A stretch of DNA of 7,106 nt, from NCBI GenBank assembly GCA_029007575.1, contig JAQXIB010000252.1:1-7106 (forward strand), written 5' to 3'. This stretch comes from Clostridiales bacterium (lineage in GTDB: Bacteria > Bacillota > Clostridia > Oscillospirales > Ruminococcaceae). Below are positions 1 to 5,435 of the stretch, piece by piece (position 1 is the stretch's first letter; the number at the start of each line of letters is the position of its first letter). A model generated the notes under the pieces. It had not been told where the DNA came from. It worked only from the letters and a program-made list of their open reading frames with translations, and did no database searches. Both the position numbers and the translations under genes were made by a program.

Positions 1-36
1 AACAATCCGTCGGCATTGCCGACGGATTGTTGTTTT
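1..36. terminator. Rho-independent terminator after the DUF1540 gene
   Basis: A perfect 14-bp inverted repeat (1-14 with 18-31) has a 3-nt loop and a GC-rich core (CCGTCGGC). It begins 7 bp past the stop codon of the DUF1540 gene. On the plus strand it is followed by a short T-rich stretch. On the minus strand the arm is preceded by A-rich sequence, but the bases where a T-tract would lie are outside the window. It probably ends the leftward thioredoxin/DUF1540 unit and may work in both directions. Confidence 0.8.
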
Positions 37-37
37 C

Positions 38-355
38 TTATTTGCGTTTGAATGTTTCACATTCTGTATCTTTTTTGCAGCATGCGCCGGCTCCCTGTAC
101 CGTAATGGAATCTGCTTGACATTCATCATCTTTGTAATGAATACAAGTTTTTACTTCACATTTTACATGAGATACGGGATTGGTATTACTGTAATCCATT
201 GCGTTGGAAGCGCTTGATTGGATTTTTTCAAAAGAACTGCAGCAAGTTTCATTGCATTCACAGGCATCGTGCCCAGTTACTTTAATTTCAGGACGGCAGC
301 AGCAGCCTTCCCGGTTGCTGGAACAGTGAATTACTCCGCAATTTAAATCAGTCAT
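38..355 (-). CDS. DUF1540 domain protein, two cysteine-rich repeats
   Basis: This is a small, soluble, very cysteine-rich protein: 15 Cys in 105 residues from the chosen start. It has two copies of a DUF1540-like module. Module 1 (about residues 4-43) has Cys 6, 11, 18, 19, 20, 32, 34, 38 and 39. Module 2 (about 63-104) has Cys 66, 71, 79, 92, 93 and 99. Both begin with the same C-x4-C pattern and end in a Cys-rich stretch before SFE or TFK. A polar linker rich in Ser and Asn joins them. There is no signal peptide or membrane segment. DUF1540 has no established biochemical role that I know of; metal binding is inferred from the cysteine spacing. I chose the ATG at 355 because family members usually start just before L-N-C, and GGTGA lies 5 nt upstream. 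An in-frame ATG at 367 would add four residues but has almost no spacing to a ribosome binding site. The gene follows thioredoxin on the same strand and ends at a strong terminator. Confidence 0.85.
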   Translation of the reverse strand: MTDLNCGVIHCSSNREGCCCRPEIKVTGHDACECNETCCSSFEKIQSSASNAMDYSNTNPVSHVKCEVKTCIHYKDDECQADSITVQGAGACCKKDTECETFKRK

Positions 356-394
356 ATTGTTCACCATACTTTCTATAATATCACTTAAACTCCC

Positions 395-448
395 CGATAA
401 AAGAAAACGGACATTTTACTTTATCGAGTGCAACAGCGTTATGCTGTT
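395..448 (-). promoter_or_regulatory. Structured leader upstream of the DUF1540 gene
   Basis: Two hairpins lie in the 150 bp between the trxA stop and the chosen DUF1540 start. The larger pairs 395-407 with 414-426: 13 positions with one wobble and one mismatch, and a 6-nt loop. The smaller pairs 432-437 with 443-448: 6 bp and a 5-nt loop. Neither is followed by a T-tract on the minus strand, so they do not look like a trxA terminator. A TATAAT box on the minus strand at 484-479, without a convincing -35, could start a transcript carrying both hairpins. I recognise no known riboswitch class here. Confidence 0.35.
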
Positions 449-505
449 ACATGCTTATTATTCGAAAAAAGATCAACAATTATACTTCGTATTCCGTTTA
501 AAACA

Positions 506-820
506 CTATTGTTCCAATAAATTAAGAATATCTTCTTTGCTCATTGTACCAGTGCGTCTGGCAGTGACTTGTCCTTTTTTGAAAACAATAATAGTCGGGA
601 TACTGACGACATGATATTGACCGGCAACTTCTGCATTTTCATCTACGTTTAGCTTGGCAAACATTGCCTCATCCTTTAATTCATTGGCAATTTCCTCATA
701 TATGGGCGCAAGCATACGGCAAGGACCGCACCAGCTTGCCCAAAAATCGATCATTACGGGTTTATTGGAATTGGAAACATAATCGTTAAAATTTTGCTTT
801 GTGAGCTCTAAAATTTCCAC
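506..820 (-). CDS. trxA: Thioredoxin
   Basis: This is a single-domain cytosolic thioredoxin of 104 residues, the usual length for the family. It reduces protein disulfides using electrons from thioredoxin reductase, which is not in this window. The active site W-C-G-P-C is at residues 30-34 (redox Cys 31 and 34). The buried Asp is at 25 in M-I-D-F-W, and the cis-proline at 75 in S-I-P-T. The glycine-containing turn and the C-terminal helix are also present. The start is GTG at 820, since an upstream in-frame ATG runs into a stop after two codons. The best ribosome binding site is AAAGGA, about 12 nt before the GTG, which is rather far. The gene lies after the pyrB terminator and before the DUF1540 gene on the same strand. 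I see no convincing -35/-10 pair in front of it. Sitting next to a cysteine-rich protein suggests a redox link, but this is only inferred. Confidence 0.95.
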   Translation of the reverse strand: MEILELTKQNFNDYVSNSNKPVMIDFWASWCGPCRMLAPIYEEIANELKDEAMFAKLNVDENAEVAGQYHVVSIPTIIVFKKGQVTARRTGTMSKEDILNLLEQ

Positions 821-871
821 GTTTCAAATCATTCCTTTCAAATTACTGAGATGATATCGTTACAGCAGATT

Positions 872-918
872 AAAAACCGGCAAACAACAGCTATCAAAGC
901 TATTATTTACCGGTTTTT
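872..918 (-). terminator. Terminator after pyrB
   Basis: The outer arms AAAAACCGG (872-880) and CCGGTTTTT (910-918) pair perfectly. The interior has further short pairings (AAA/TTT and AGCT/AGCT), which give a long interrupted stem. On the minus strand the structure starts 11 nt after the pyrB stop and ends in a run of five T. The A/T flanks are symmetrical, so some activity on the plus strand is possible, but no plus-strand gene precedes it. Confidence 0.8.
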
Positions 919-929
919 CTTGTTTTATG

Positions 930-1994
930 TTAAATTAGTTTCCGTTGGCTGCAATAATGGCAGGAAATCATATCTCCGTTTTTTTCAAACAATTTGGGAA
1001 GATATTTCTCAGTTTGAGTAATGCACTTGGGATTGGTACAAGTTTCGTTCATAACCACAGCTGAACTTTTTTGTTCTTTCGCGCTGTGATTTAAGCAATA
1101 AATAATTAACGACATTCTGACATACATTCCATGTACAGCCTGCTTAAAGTATACCGCGCGCTCGTCTGAATCCACCTCGTCGGTGATTTCATCTACACGG
1201 GGCAGAGGATGAAGAATACGCAGCGTTTTCTTGGCATCAAATAATTTTTCCCTATCCAGAACATATACATTTTTCTGGGACTGATATTCTTCCTCGGAAG
1301 AAAAACGCTCTTTCTGAATACGCGTCATATAAAGCACATCCAGTTGGGGAATGACTTCTTTTAGCGAAAAGACTTCCGTATATTGGCAATTATAAGCATC
1401 CATAAAACTTTTGATATAGGGAGGTATTGCCAATTCTTTTGTTGAAATTAAAATAAAACGGTTGTTGTCAAAACAGGAGAGCGCTTTGATCAAAGAATGA
1501 ACGGTTCTCCCATTTTTTAAATCTCCGCATAATCCAATGGTTAGATTGTCTAATCTGCCGACTTCCTGTGTTAGGGTAAGCAGGTCGGTCAGTGTCTGAG
1601 TAGGATGAAGATGACCTCCGTCGCCCGCATTGATAATGGGACAGTCAGTATAGAGAGAAGCCGCGTATGCAGCACCTTCCTGCGGACTTCTCATAGCGAT
1701 GATATCGGCATATCCGCTGACAATCTTTGCGGTATCTTTTACGCTTTCTCCTTTAGAAACAGAGGAATTGTTTGGATTGTCAAATCCGATAATTCTGCCG
1801 CCCAACCGCAGCATCGCTGTTTGAAAGGACATCTGTGTTCTGGTAGACGGCTCATAAAATAAGGTGGCGAGAATTTTTCCGTCACACGCATGACTGTATT
1901 TTTCGGGATGCTTTTCAATTTCCACGGCGCAGGATATAATTTCCTCCCATTCCGCCCGAGAAAAGTCATTTAAATCAATGAGATGTTTGTACAT
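930..1994 (-). CDS. pyrB: Aspartate carbamoyltransferase with fused PyrI-type zinc domain
   Basis: This enzyme makes N-carbamoyl-L-aspartate from carbamoyl phosphate and aspartate, the committed step of cytosolic pyrimidine synthesis. Counting from the ATG at 1994 (354 residues), the catalytic part spans about 1-305. It keeps the known ligands: S-T-R-T at 50-53, Ser77 and Lys81 of the 80s loop, Arg102, His130 and Gln133 in H-P-T-Q, Arg163, Arg225 and Gln227, and H-P-L-P-R at 262-266. The tail (about 313-354) has Cys 319, 324, 345 and 348, spaced C-x4-C-x20-C-x2-C, with C-T-N-P-K-C-I and C-H-Y-C motifs. This matches the zinc domain of the PyrI regulatory chain, which contacts PyrB. The N-terminal nucleotide-binding domain of PyrI (about 100 residues) is absent, so ATP/CTP control as in E. 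coli is not expected. A GTG at 2015 would add seven residues, but it lies in a hairpin loop 23 nt from the AAAGG element. No other pyr gene is present, so this looks like a single-gene unit. Confidence 0.95.
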   Translation of the reverse strand: MYKHLIDLNDFSRAEWEEIISCAVEIEKHPEKYSHACDGKILATLFYEPSTRTQMSFQTAMLRLGGRIIGFDNPNNSSVSKGESVKDTAKIVSGYADIIAMRSPQEGAAYAASLYTDCPIINAGDGGHLHPTQTLTDLLTLTQEVGRLDNLTIGLCGDLKNGRTVHSLIKALSCFDNNRFILISTKELAIPPYIKSFMDAYNCQYTEVFSLKEVIPQLDVLYMTRIQKERFSSEEEYQSQKNVYVLDREKLFDAKKTLRILHPLPRVDEITDEVDSDERAVYFKQAVHGMYVRMSLIIYCLNHSAKEQKSSAVVMNETCTNPKCITQTEKYLPKLFEKNGDMISCHYCSQRKLI

Positions 1995-2043
1995 ATCTAG
2001 AGCATAGAAAAACACAAAACGCTATGCTCTTTATCCCACCTTT
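1992..2043 (-). promoter_or_regulatory. pyrB ribosome binding site with intervening hairpin
   Basis: On the minus strand the purine-rich AAAGGTGGG (2043-2035) is about 40 nt from the ATG at 1994. Between them is a perfect 9-bp inverted repeat, AGAGCATAG (2030-2022) with CTATGCTCT (2007-1999), with a 14-nt loop. If the hairpin forms, the distance from GGTGG to the ATG shrinks to about 9 nt (GATAA plus AGAT), which is close to ideal. No other Shine-Dalgarno-like sequence lies in front of the ATG. The inverted repeat could instead be a DNA operator just downstream of the promoter. Confidence 0.55.
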
Positions 2044-2069
2044 CTGACGATATTTGCAGTAAACATACT

Positions 2070-2098
2070 ATATTATATTTTATCAGTTATTTCGACAA
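2070..2098 (-). promoter_or_regulatory. Candidate sigma-A promoter of pyrB
   Basis: On the minus strand TTGTCG (2098-2093) and TAATAT (2075-2070) are separated by 17 bp. A perfect TATAAT at 2077-2072 gives a 15-bp spacing instead. A second, overlapping pair, TTGTAT and TAAAAT, is also spaced by 17 bp. The predicted transcript starts near 2064, giving a leader of about 70 nt. That is too short for the PyrR-type terminator/antiterminator leader known from pyr operons, and no such structure is seen. Confidence 0.55.
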
Positions 2099-2108
2099 TA
2101 TACAACTG

Positions 2109-2150
2109 TTATTTTATGAACATCATTATTTTATGAACATCATTATTTTA
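2109..2150. repeat. 17-bp tandem repeat upstream of the pyrB promoter
   Basis: Two identical 17-bp units (TTATTTTATGAACATCA, at 2109-2125 and 2126-2142) are followed by the first 8 bases of a third (2143-2150). The array ends about 10 bp upstream of the candidate -35 of pyrB. It may be a binding-site array, an AT-rich upstream element or simple replication slippage. Seventeen bp is about 1.6 helical turns, so neighbouring units would not face the same side of the helix. Confidence 0.85.
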
Positions 2151-2156
2151 CTGCTT

Positions 2157-2206
2157 TCGAAAAATAACAAACGTGCAGCATACCTCAATACAGGCGTACC
2201 GCACGT
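2157..2206 (-). terminator. Terminator after the ylbJ unit
   Basis: A 15-position stem (2171-2185 with 2192-2206) has three wobbles and one mismatch on the minus strand, and a 6-nt loop. It is closed by ACGTGC/GCACGT. On the minus strand it is followed by TTTGTTATTTTT-like sequence. It lies 44 nt after the stop of the 71-residue gene and separates the sporulation unit from pyrB. Together with the repeat and the pyrB promoter, it accounts for most of the gene-free stretch between the two genes. Confidence 0.75.
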
Positions 2207-2250
2207 CATATTTTAATCATTATCTTTTTATTGATCTGTAAAGAGCTGAA

Positions 2251-2466
2251 TTACAAAGTAAAATCCGATTTTTCAAATTTTTGTAACACACGCACTTTAC
2301 CTGGCTTTCTTTTCAGCGGCGCATAAACAAATTTTTTACAGCTGAAAAAGGGAGCCACAGCGCCGTTATGTTTACACAAAACAGTTTGTCCGTCTTTCGT
2401 TTGCTTTCCGAATTCACAGTATTCACAAGCAGGCTCAATTTTACTGCCGAAAAATTTGCGTTTCAT
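2251..2466 (-). CDS. Small four-cysteine protein coupled to ylbJ
   Basis: This is a basic 71-residue soluble protein that I cannot assign to a named family. It has four cysteines: C-E-Y-C at residues 14 and 17, then Cys31 and Cys43. The pattern C-x2-C-x13-C-x11-C suits one structural metal ion, probably zinc. After the last cysteine come K-K-F-V-Y-A-P-L-K-R-K-P and a charged tail ending in D-F-T-L. There is no signal peptide or membrane helix. My impression from general knowledge is that similar short proteins with a C-E-Y-C motif occur in spore-forming Clostridia. The start is ATG at 2466, 9 nt after the ylbJ stop. The ribosome binding site AAAGGA overlaps the end of ylbJ, which points to co-transcription and probably translational coupling. 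A role in sporulation or spore-envelope work is inferred only from this arrangement. A strong terminator follows. Confidence 0.8.
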   Translation of the reverse strand: MKRKFFGSKIEPACEYCEFGKQTKDGQTVLCKHNGAVAPFFSCKKFVYAPLKRKPGKVRVLQKFEKSDFTL

Positions 2467-2475
2467 CGTTCCGAT

Positions 2476-3609
2476 TCATTCCTTTCCGGATAACTGTTGA
2501 TTTGTTTCTATTGTATCAGATTTTTGATTAGATAACAAGAGGACAATTGATAAAATGACCAATAAAACAGAAGAAATGGGAGAAGCAGTATAATTTTTAC
2601 GGATAATCTGATCTTGCGCCTGAAAAACTGCGGTTTCTCCGCCGCATAACCGGATAAAAAACATGCTGAAAATATAACTTAACAGGATATAAACCGGGCG
2701 TAACAAATAAAACAAATTCATTTTGACAGCGGCTTTATTCAGAATCGCTTTGGTTTGTATATGAACGCAGATTCCTCCGAAGCCGGTAAATAGAATAAAA
2801 AGCGGCATAGAGGGAGATCCGGACAGCCCTGCGCAGCCACTGGTTACTTCCAGTAAACCGACTACTAAGCAGTTCGCGGATTCTTTGGTCATTACATATT
2901 GCAGTACAGAGGATATCGCATTAATGATCCCGGTATCTTTTAAAATTTGTGAAATTCCGGTAAAAACAACTACAAAAGCGCAAATGAGAGCCATAGATTT
3001 GACCGAGGTTTGTACTGCGGTAACAAATTCATTGCTAAAAGACTGATGATCATATTGCTGATTTTGTGTAGAAATGTTCGATAATGGCGATGATGTTTTT
3101 TTTCTGCCAAGCAGGCAGCCGATGCAAAAAGCGGATAAAATTTGAGACAGATAAACGATCAGTCCGATGCGATAATTATGAAATATCGGAACAGAAACTG
3201 CCGAAATCAAAAAAGCAGGACCGCAATTGACGCAAAAGGCAAGCATTCTGGTCCCTGTTTTTGAATCCATTTCTTTTTTGCAGATTGCGTCGGCAATCAG
3301 CTTGGGACCGATGGGGTATCCGCCCAGCAAGCTGAAACAAAAAATCGGAATGTACTTTTTTTCAATGTGAAACATTTTTGACAGCGGATGACATAACGGA
3401 TAAAACATTTTATGACCAATTCCGCTCTGCATCAGAAAAGATGACAGCGCCATGAAAAAAAATAAAGACGGAATTAAACTGTTCAGACAAATCTGTATAC
3501 CGTACAGGCATCCTTTGGCAAGTGATTTTGAGAATCCAATCGCCATTACAACGGCAAAACAAGCGAGTATTCCCGGAATGATTCGCACAGCCTTTGTTTT
3601 TATCATCAT
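2476..3609 (-). CDS. ylbJ: Sporulation membrane protein YlbJ (SpoVV)
   Basis: This is a polytopic membrane protein of 377 residues, within the family's usual 370-410. It belongs to the nucleoside-recognition/Gate superfamily. The YlbJ signatures are visible: S-L-I-P-S-L-F-F-F near residue 44, G-G-Y-P-I-G-P-K-L at 96-104, F-C-V-N-C-G-P-A at 125-132, the second-half repeat G-L-L-E-V-T-S-G, and G-F-G-G-I-C-V-H-I-Q. In B. subtilis YlbJ (SpoVV) is made in the mother cell under sigma-E. It is needed to move dipicolinic acid across the outer forespore membrane, so that spores become heat resistant. The family's F-C-N-x-S-G-P motif reads F-C-V-N-C-G-P here, a mild divergence. Two adjacent ATG codons (3609 and 3606) could serve as start; the site upstream is weak (GTGG, 9 nt before). 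The gene is divergent from yqfCD and is followed by the coupled four-cysteine gene. Confidence 0.93.
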   Translation of the reverse strand: MMIKTKAVRIIPGILACFAVVMAIGFSKSLAKGCLYGIQICLNSLIPSLFFFMALSSFLMQSGIGHKMFYPLCHPLSKMFHIEKKYIPIFCFSLLGGYPIGPKLIADAICKKEMDSKTGTRMLAFCVNCGPAFLISAVSVPIFHNYRIGLIVYLSQILSAFCIGCLLGRKKTSSPLSNISTQNQQYDHQSFSNEFVTAVQTSVKSMALICAFVVVFTGISQILKDTGIINAISSVLQYVMTKESANCLVVGLLEVTSGCAGLSGSPSMPLFILFTGFGGICVHIQTKAILNKAAVKMNLFYLLRPVYILLSYIFSMFFIRLCGGETAVFQAQDQIIRKNYTASPISSVLLVILSIVLLLSNQKSDTIETNQQLSGKE

Positions 3610-3648
3610 ATGATTATACCACTCTTCCGTTATTATTTGCGTATTCTA

Positions 3649-3678
3649 TGTATATGCAAACCGGATTTTTAATATATT
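3649..3678 (-). promoter_or_regulatory. Candidate sigma-E promoter of ylbJ
   Basis: On the minus strand AATATATT (3678-3671) is followed after 14 bp by CATATACA (3656-3649). This fits the sigma-E pattern known from B. subtilis, with a -35 like KMATATT and a -10 starting CATA at 13-15 bp spacing. Transcription would start about 30-35 nt upstream of the ylbJ ATG. Sigma-E control matches the known regulation of ylbJ in B. subtilis. Confidence 0.55.
3650..3677 (+). promoter_or_regulatory. Weak candidate sigma-E promoter of yqfC
   Basis: On the plus strand GTATATG (3650-3656) could be a -35 and TAATATAT (3670-3677) a -10, with 13 bp between them. The -10 lacks the first C of the CATA core, so this is a poor match. 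It overlaps the ylbJ promoter almost base for base in the opposite orientation. I propose it mainly because yqfC is expected to be sigma-E dependent and nothing better is seen in the spacer. Confidence 0.3.
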
Positions 3679-3724
3679 TGTAATAAGCAGGAAAATGATT
3701 GAAACACATGAGGAATGATAGAAT

Positions 3725-4042
3725 ATGAGAAAAAGCAGAAGAACGGACCCGACTGACGAAGCTTGTCCCGTCCGCAGCAGATCCTTTCGTGAAAAGTTAT
3801 CCGATGCCGTTGATATGCCGTTGGAATCCTTATATAACATCGCGCAGATGCAGGTGTTGGGCAATCGGGAAATCGTGTTGGAAGGTTGCAAAGGGATATT
3901 GGAATACGATGATAATGTGATTCGGGTGGGTACCAAAACAATGGAAATCAGCTTTTGGGGAAATCAACTGACCTTAAAATGTTTAAATACCGATAATATT
4001 ATCATTGAGGGAAATTTGGAACGGATCGAATTTATTGCTTAA
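3725..4042 (+). CDS. yqfC: Sporulation protein YqfC
   Basis: This is a 105-residue protein of the YabP/YqfC family (Pfam YabP). The recognisable part runs from about residue 20 to the end: F-R-E-K-L-S-D-A, M-P, then a beta-rich stretch with N-R-E-I-V-L-E-G-C-K-G-I-L-E-Y, an I-R-V-G-T turn and a closing I-I-I-E-G-N-L-E-R-I-E-F. A basic, Arg-rich N-terminal extension of about 18 residues makes it slightly longer than the B. subtilis protein (about 93). There is no membrane segment. In B. subtilis yqfC and yqfD are neighbouring sigma-E genes needed for efficient sporulation; the biochemical role is unclear. The ATG is preceded by GAGGA with a 10-nt spacing, a good site. yqfD follows 55 bp downstream on the same strand. 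Confidence 0.93.
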   Translation: MRKSRRTDPTDEACPVRSRSFREKLSDAVDMPLESLYNIAQMQVLGNREIVLEGCKGILEYDDNVIRVGTKTMEISFWGNQLTLKCLNTDNIIIEGNLERIEFIA

Positions 4043-4097
4043 ATTCCGGCATGGAATCAGTACTTCCTTAATTTAACGGAAAAGGACGGACTTATTT

Positions 4098-5276
4098 GTG
4101 TTTACTGTTGCATTTATGCGATATATGAAAGGAACGCTGCGTTTTCGGGCATATGGCGGATATTTTGAACGGTTTATCAATTTGGCTGCGCAAAACGGAT
4201 ACAGTCTGTGGGGCGTATATAAAAAAGATCAAATTTTTTACGGAATGACTACGGTAAAGGATTATAAGAAGCTGGCTAAAACAGCGAAAAAAGCAGGCGT
4301 GCGGCTCAGAGTAGCGGACAAAAAGGGGTTTCCTTTTTTGGTGCATCGATACCGCAACAGATTCGGGCTGCTGATCGGCATTTGTTTTTTTGTCCTCTTT
4401 TTATTGTTTATGCAAAATTTCGTATGGCAGATCGATGTGGTCGGCAATCAAAACATCCAAACAAAACAAATAGAGGATTTGGCAAAAAGCTTGGGACTGC
4501 ATACCGGTGCATATCTGCACAATATTAATTTTGAGCAGATACAAAGGGAAATGGAGCTGCAATTGCCGAATATCGCATGGATCACAGTAAATCACAATAA
4601 AACCAAAGTGGTGATCGAGTTATGCGAGAGCACCAAAATACCTGATATGGAGGGAGAAGATACGCCAAGCAATCTGGTGGCAAAAAAAGACGGAATCATC
4701 AAATATATGGAAATTTACAGCGGTCAGAAGATCGTGAAACAGGGCGATATTGTATCTGAAGGCGATTTATTGGTAAGCGGTATTCAAGAAGATCAATTTC
4801 AGCAAACACATTTTTATCCTTCACGGGGCAAAATCATTGCCGAAACCTATCAGACTAAGACTTTTTCACAGCCGCTTCAATTTTCTGACAAGCAATATAC
4901 AGGACAGGTTAAAAAAAGGCATTATTTGGATTTGTTCGGATTGAAGGTGCCGATGTTTCTGGCGTTTCACATGGAGGGGACTTTTGAACGATCTCAGCAA
5001 TATGCGCCGCTCGTTTTATTTCAAAAGCAATTTCCGTTAGGCTGGTATACGCTCGAATATAAAGAGTTTCAAACCGTCCAAAGAGAATACACCACGCAGG
5101 AAGCGGAAGAGGTTTTACTGAAACAGATAGAAATATATGAAACCAAGGAATTGCAGAATATTAAAATCATATCGAAAGAAATGGAAAAAACGGAAAGCGA
5201 AAATAGCTATGAAATTTCCATTTCCTATACTTTCGAAGAGGATATTGCAAAAGAAGAAAAAATCCTCTTGCAATAG
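4098..5276 (+). CDS. yqfD: Sporulation protein YqfD
   Basis: This is a 392-residue, single-pass membrane protein close to the family's usual length (about 398 in B. subtilis). The N-terminal cytoplasmic part (1-86) contains Y-F-E-R-F-I-N and the signature K-G-F-P-F-L-V at 76-82. A membrane helix lies at about 87-109. Residues 110-178 (from W-Q-I-D-V-V-G-N to V-I-E-L-C-E) resemble a POTRA-like domain of the FtsQ type. Residues 192-229, with D-G-I-I and V-K-Q-G-D-I-V-S-E-G-D-L-L-V-S-G, resemble half of a barrel-sandwich (lipoyl/HlyD-like) fold. These domain readings are mine, from sequence pattern. The family is sigma-E dependent and acts in the mother cell with YqfC. The start is taken as GTG at 4098, 11 nt after AAAGGA; ATG codons at residues 7 and 10 are alternatives. 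phoH, a frequent downstream neighbour, is absent; a shared terminator and convergent ppdK follow. Confidence 0.93.
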   Translation: MFTVAFMRYMKGTLRFRAYGGYFERFINLAAQNGYSLWGVYKKDQIFYGMTTVKDYKKLAKTAKKAGVRLRVADKKGFPFLVHRYRNRFGLLIGICFFVLFLLFMQNFVWQIDVVGNQNIQTKQIEDLAKSLGLHTGAYLHNINFEQIQREMELQLPNIAWITVNHNKTKVVIELCESTKIPDMEGEDTPSNLVAKKDGIIKYMEIYSGQKIVKQGDIVSEGDLLVSGIQEDQFQQTHFYPSRGKIIAETYQTKTFSQPLQFSDKQYTGQVKKRHYLDLFGLKVPMFLAFHMEGTFERSQQYAPLVLFQKQFPLGWYTLEYKEFQTVQREYTTQEAEEVLLKQIEIYETKELQNIKIISKEMEKTESENSYEISISYTFEEDIAKEEKILLQ

Positions 5277-5345
5277 GGAGATCAGATTGAGAATTGCCCG
5301 GAATCTTTTTCCATTTTTACGGTGTTTTACAAGATTTCAAAGCGT

Positions 5346-5387
5346 AAAAAAAGACCTTGCAGGAATACACCTACAAGGTCAATTTTT
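5346..5387. terminator. Bidirectional terminator between yqfD and ppdK
   Basis: An 11-position stem with one mismatch pairs GACCTTGCAGG (5353-5363) with CCTACAAGGTC (5370-5380), around a 6-nt loop. Seven A precede it, giving a run of seven T on the minus strand. AATTTTT follows it, giving a T-tract on the plus strand. It lies 76 bp past the yqfD stop and about 50 bp past the ppdK stop, so it can end both convergent genes. Confidence 0.88.
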
Positions 5388-5435
5388 CTATTATGGTTTT
5401 GTTATCGGGTATTGCCCAAAAACAACCGAAATTCC

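Noticed and set aside
507..519. Small hairpin (TATTG/CAATA) at the trxA stop codon as a terminator
   Set aside because: It has only 5 AT-rich base pairs, overlaps the stop codon and has a poor T-tract; too weak to call.
357..614. Plus-strand open frame of 85 codons over the trxA-DUF1540 spacer
   Set aside because: Half of it lies opposite trxA and the rest over hairpin-rich spacer; no ribosome binding site or recognisable family.
1605..1862. Plus-strand open frame opposite pyrB
   Set aside because: It is the complement of a well-conserved catalytic region of pyrB, with no ribosome binding site or family resemblance.
2055..2066. Short T-tract at the predicted pyrB transcription start as a site for UTP-dependent slippage, as at E. 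coli pyrBI
   Set aside because: Only three T in a row and the exact start is unknown; there is not enough in the sequence to support it.
3613..3621. Extended -10 like TGGTATAAT on the minus strand just before ylbJ
   Set aside because: Transcription would start at the ylbJ ATG itself with no leader, and no -35 is present; the sigma-E candidate further upstream is more plausible.
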